NCBI GenBank assembly: GCA_021106755.1
Contig: JAIOTM010000244.1
Span: 1-7,352 of the forward strand
Length of the DNA stretch: 7,352 bases
Direction of reading: 5' to 3'
From: Candidatus Cloacimonadota bacterium
Lineage (GTDB): Bacteria; Cloacimonadota; Cloacimonadia; Cloacimonadales; JAIOQZ01
A model generated the notes under the pieces. It worked only from the letters and a program-made list of their open reading frames with translations. It did not search any database and had not been told where the DNA came from. Shown piece after piece: positions 5,330 to 7,352 of the stretch; the first letter of the stretch is position 1, and each line of letters begins with the position of its first letter. The position numbers were made by a program, and so were the translations under genes.

Positions 5330-6211
5330 ATGAAAAAAATATTGGCACTCACCCTCATCGCCGTATTCAGTCTGGCTTTACTTGCTCAGGTAACATACCT
5401 GAACGAAGAAGATTACAAAGAACTCAGCAAAGCCGAGCGCGAAGCTTACTGGCAGAAACTGGAATCCGAAATGGAAACTCTTCAGCAACGCAAAGCAGAT
5501 GCTATGGCAAACAGCGAACAATATCGTATGGATATTGAAAGTCTGAAAAGTCGCCTTACTACTTCTAACGGCGAATACGATGCTATCTATAACAGAATAC
5601 TGGATTATCTTGGCGTTACATCGGCAGATTTTGATGGTGTTCGCCGGAAAATCGCGTATTTCAACAAACAGATTGATAACTGGAACAACATGTCAGATTC
5701 CGAGATTTGGAACGCAAAGAAAAATATCGTCGAAGCTATTGATGATTACAACAGTTATCGTGCAACCAAGTACGCGAAAATTCCAGATTTCAGAAAAGAT
5801 TTCTCAGATCTGGACCGTCGCATCAGCAACATCGAATCAACCATGAAACGTGCCCGTCCCCGTTACTACGAAGACAACTACACAGTACAGCAGGGAGACT
5901 ATCTATCCAAGATATCCGGCTACGATTTCATTTACGGCGATCCTGCCAAATGGGGCATTATCTATCGTGCTAACCGCGACCAGATTAAAGACCCCAATAT
6001 CATTTCAATTGATCAGATACTCAAAATACCGCGTGGCAAACCTTACCACTGGAAAGTCTGGAAAGGTGAAAGCCTCTGGAGAATTGCTTCATATCCCGAA
6101 GTATATGAAGATGGAACAAAATGGGGTCTTATCTACAGAGATAATAAAGATCAGATTAAAGACCCGAACCTGATTTTCCCGAACCAGGTTTTCCGGATTC
6201 CGCGCGACTAA
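5330..6211 (+). CDS. Secreted coiled-coil protein with two C-terminal LysM repeats (293 aa)
   Basis: A Sec signal peptide covers residues 1-19 or so (MKK, then a hydrophobic core, with cleavage likely after ALLA, before QVTY); there is no lipobox, so the mature protein should be periplasmic or exported. Residues 25-175 are charged and mostly helical, consistent with coiled-coil segments (LESEMETLQQRK, SNIESTMKRA). Two tandem LysM-type units follow: YTVQQGDYLSKISG...ILKIPRG (184-236) and WKVWKGESLWRIAS...VFRIPRD (241-293). Both share the block WG[IL]IYR-N-DQIKDPN, so they arose by internal duplication. LysM domains bind N-acetylglucosamine-containing glycans, here presumably peptidoglycan. No peptidase or amidase domain is present, so the role is probably structural. 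AGGAG at 5319-5323 overlaps the lipoprotein stop and sits 6 nt before the ATG, indicating coupling. A terminator follows. Confidence 0.88.
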   Translation: MKKILALTLIAVFSLALLAQVTYLNEEDYKELSKAEREAYWQKLESEMETLQQRKADAMANSEQYRMDIESLKSRLTTSNGEYDAIYNRILDYLGVTSADFDGVRRKIAYFNKQIDNWNNMSDSEIWNAKKNIVEAIDDYNSYRATKYAKIPDFRKDFSDLDRRISNIESTMKRARPRYYEDNYTVQQGDYLSKISGYDFIYGDPAKWGIIYRANRDQIKDPNIISIDQILKIPRGKPYHWKVWKGESLWRIASYPEVYEDGTKWGLIYRDNKDQIKDPNLIFPNQVFRIPRD

Positions 6212-6223
6212 TAAAGGCTAATA

Positions 6224-6255
6224 GGAAAAGCCTCTCATTCAGGGAGGCTTTTTCC
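6224..6255 (+). terminator. Intrinsic terminator after the LysM gene
   Basis: AAAAGCCTCTC (6226-6236) pairs with GGGAGGCTTTT (6242-6252), one of the pairs being a G-T wobble, around an ATTCA loop. The stem can extend to GG/CC (6224-6225 with 6254-6255) by bulging one T. The five T residues at 6249-6253 supply the U-tract. The hairpin starts 12 nt after the LysM stop and ends 5 nt before the next ATG, so it may be leaky or regulatory rather than a full stop. Confidence 0.8.
6243..6247 (+). promoter_or_regulatory. SD-like GGAGG buried in the terminator stem, upstream of the 7TM-HD start
   Basis: GGAGG is the only SD-like sequence before the ATG at 6260, at a long 12-nt spacing. All five bases lie in the 3' arm of the hairpin (6242-6252), so they would be base-paired when it forms. 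Whether it works as an SD is uncertain; the spacing is longer than usual. Confidence 0.45.
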
Positions 6256-6259
6256 GTTT

Positions 6260-7352
6260 ATGAAACACCACTCAACACGCCAAATCAGTTGTCTTATAGT
6301 TGCCATCCTGCTGGCAATTATATACTATATCTCGCAAACGATTACCTATCAACCTGCTTACGCTCAGATTAAAGCCGGACAGATAGCTGACAGGGATATT
6401 GTCGCGCCATTCACTTTTACCGCTTACAAAAGTGATAAGCAGATAGAAAAAGAGAGTCGAACAGCAGTGCATGAATTCCAGCATGTGTACAAAATTCATG
6501 AAAGTACTAACTTCACGATTCTCAAGAATCTGGACGCTGTTTTCGAAGCATTCAGCCGACCTTCTGCCAAAGGAAACCCGGAACAGATATTAACCATTAT
6601 TCGAGAGAATATATTCCCAATATCTCAGAACGCGGTTAACTACCTCATAAATGACGACAACAGACAATCGCTTCATGAATACCTGATAAACCAGATAGAT
6701 AACGCTATCACCATTGGCATCTTCCCGGATGAGTATCCCGATAATACGATTCTCATCAACCGGAACGGAGATATCCGTGAATATTCTCTGCGTAAACTTT
6801 TTTCCGTTCAGGAAGTAATTGAGCGTATCCTCGGCAGAATCGACAACAACACCAGAAAGAAAACTGCCCATGAAATCCTTGATTTCATAATCACAGTAAA
6901 CATTTTTCCCGATGATGAAAAGAATGCTGAAATCAAAGAATCTCTGCGAGAAGATATTAATCCTGAAATCGGGAAAATTTTACAGAATGAGAAAATTATC
7001 TCGAAAGGAAACCGAGTCAGCGAAGAAGATTTTCAGAAACTGCAATCGCTCGCAATAGCTGCCAAGCAACAGGGAATTGAACAAACTGGTATGGAATTAT
7101 TCTTCGGTGCGTTAGGAATATTCATTCTATCCTGTTTTCTGCTCTGGTCTCTGCTCTATTATTGGAAATTTTTCATCCAGACCAAACTGGAAACTACTTC
7201 AGAAGTTGTTTTAATACACTGTGGGGTGCTGTTTTCAGCAATCGCCGCTTTGAGCGTTCACCTGTTACTGGCAACCAGTGTTTTTCTTATTCCTTTTGGG
7301 TTCGTGCCCTTTATCCTTGCCTCTATTTTTTCTCCACAAATAGCTATTATCT
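6260..7352 (+). CDS. 7TM-HD family membrane protein, PgpH-like (5' part, runs off the window)
   Basis: The frame stays open from the ATG at 6260 to the end of the window: 364 complete codons, no stop. A first membrane helix (residues 10-27) follows a short basic N-terminus. After it comes the family signature AGQIADRDIVAPFTFTAYK (39-57), typical of the extracytoplasmic 7TMR-HD domain. A long, helix-rich exported domain runs to about 275, with an 'IISKGNRVSEEDFQKL' motif near 246-261. Further helices start at about 278-301 and 317-338, and a third near 340-360 reads IPFGFVPFILASIF. Family members, such as Listeria PgpH, normally end with a cytoplasmic HD-domain phosphodiesterase that cleaves c-di-AMP; that part lies beyond the window, so activity is inferred from the family. 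Start choice rests on the membrane helix just after it and the absence of another in-frame ATG before about 7090. Confidence 0.85.
   Translation, partial: MKHHSTRQISCLIVAILLAIIYYISQTITYQPAYAQIKAGQIADRDIVAPFTFTAYKSDKQIEKESRTAVHEFQHVYKIHESTNFTILKNLDAVFEAFSRPSAKGNPEQILTIIRENIFPISQNAVNYLINDDNRQSLHEYLINQIDNAITIGIFPDEYPDNTILINRNGDIREYSLRKLFSVQEVIERILGRIDNNTRKKTAHEILDFIITVNIFPDDEKNAEIKESLREDINPEIGKILQNEKIISKGNRVSEEDFQKLQSLAIAAKQQGIEQTGMELFFGALGIFILSCFLLWSLLYYWKFFIQTKLETTSEVVLIHCGVLFSAIAALSVHLLLATSVFLIPFGFVPFILASIFSPQIAII

Noticed and set aside
5580..6173. Two successive plus-strand ORFs (88 and 107 aa) in an alternative frame of the LysM gene
   Set aside because: They sit one after the other inside a gene with clear signal peptide and LysM repeats, have no SD, and read as low-similarity Thr/Ile-rich shadow translation. 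The repeat in the real frame produces their mirrored pattern.
6271..6871. Minus-strand ORFs of 75 and 93 aa under the 7TM-HD gene
   Set aside because: The plus-strand frame is open for 364 codons with family signature and membrane helices; the antisense ORFs lack any motif or SD-led start.
1..7352. tRNA, rRNA, CRISPR, insertion sequence or phage features
   Set aside because: No cloverleaf, repeat array, transposase motif or terminal inverted repeats were seen on either strand.

Overview
This window is a compact, gene-dense, plus-strand-only stretch of a bacterial chromosome. Nothing in it looks mobile: there is no transposase, integrase, tRNA, rRNA or CRISPR array. The best guess is an anaerobic, Gram-negative-type (diderm) bacterium, possibly Cloacimonadota or another FCB-related candidate phylum. 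The clues are Shine-Dalgarno (SD) led genes, a Lol-type outer-membrane lipoprotein, a LysM periplasmic protein, the small-subunit (PurS/PurQ) type of FGAM synthase, and a long MutL/GlmL-family protein. This taxonomic placement is inference; no marker gene is present.

Region 1 (1-4824) looks like one polycistronic unit ending at a strong intrinsic terminator. It starts with the last 12 codons of a probable purS. Then come purQ (43-729), a comF-family phosphoribosyltransferase gene overlapping the end of purQ (686-1396), an uncharacterised 120-aa protein coupled to comF by an ATGA overlap (1393-1755), a long MutL/GlmL-family actin-fold protein (1768-3633), and a 375-aa protein of repeated barrel-sandwich-like segments, a novel central domain and a KOW-like tail (3644-4771). 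The last two genes are tightly coupled: a near-perfect SD spans the MutL stop codon. No cobalamin-dependent mutase or aminomutase, the usual MutL partner, is visible. This pair, perhaps with the 120-aa protein, is the best candidate here for an undescribed system.

Region 2 (4772-5071) is a 300-base intergenic gap. It holds the terminator, a perfect 9-bp REP-like palindrome, a second inverted repeat, and a promoter-like pair TTGACA/TATAAT with an abnormal 11-bp spacer.

Region 3 (5072-6255) is a two-gene envelope operon: a tiny proline-rich, coiled-coil lipoprotein followed by a secreted coiled-coil protein with two C-terminal LysM repeats. It closes with a terminator hairpin. The two proteins plausibly link outer membrane and peptidoglycan.

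Region 4 (6260 to the window end) is the 5' part of a 7TM-HD family gene (PgpH-like, c-di-AMP phosphodiesterase type). It starts 5 nt after the terminator hairpin, and its only SD-like sequence lies inside the 3' arm of that hairpin. The catalytic HD domain is beyond the window.
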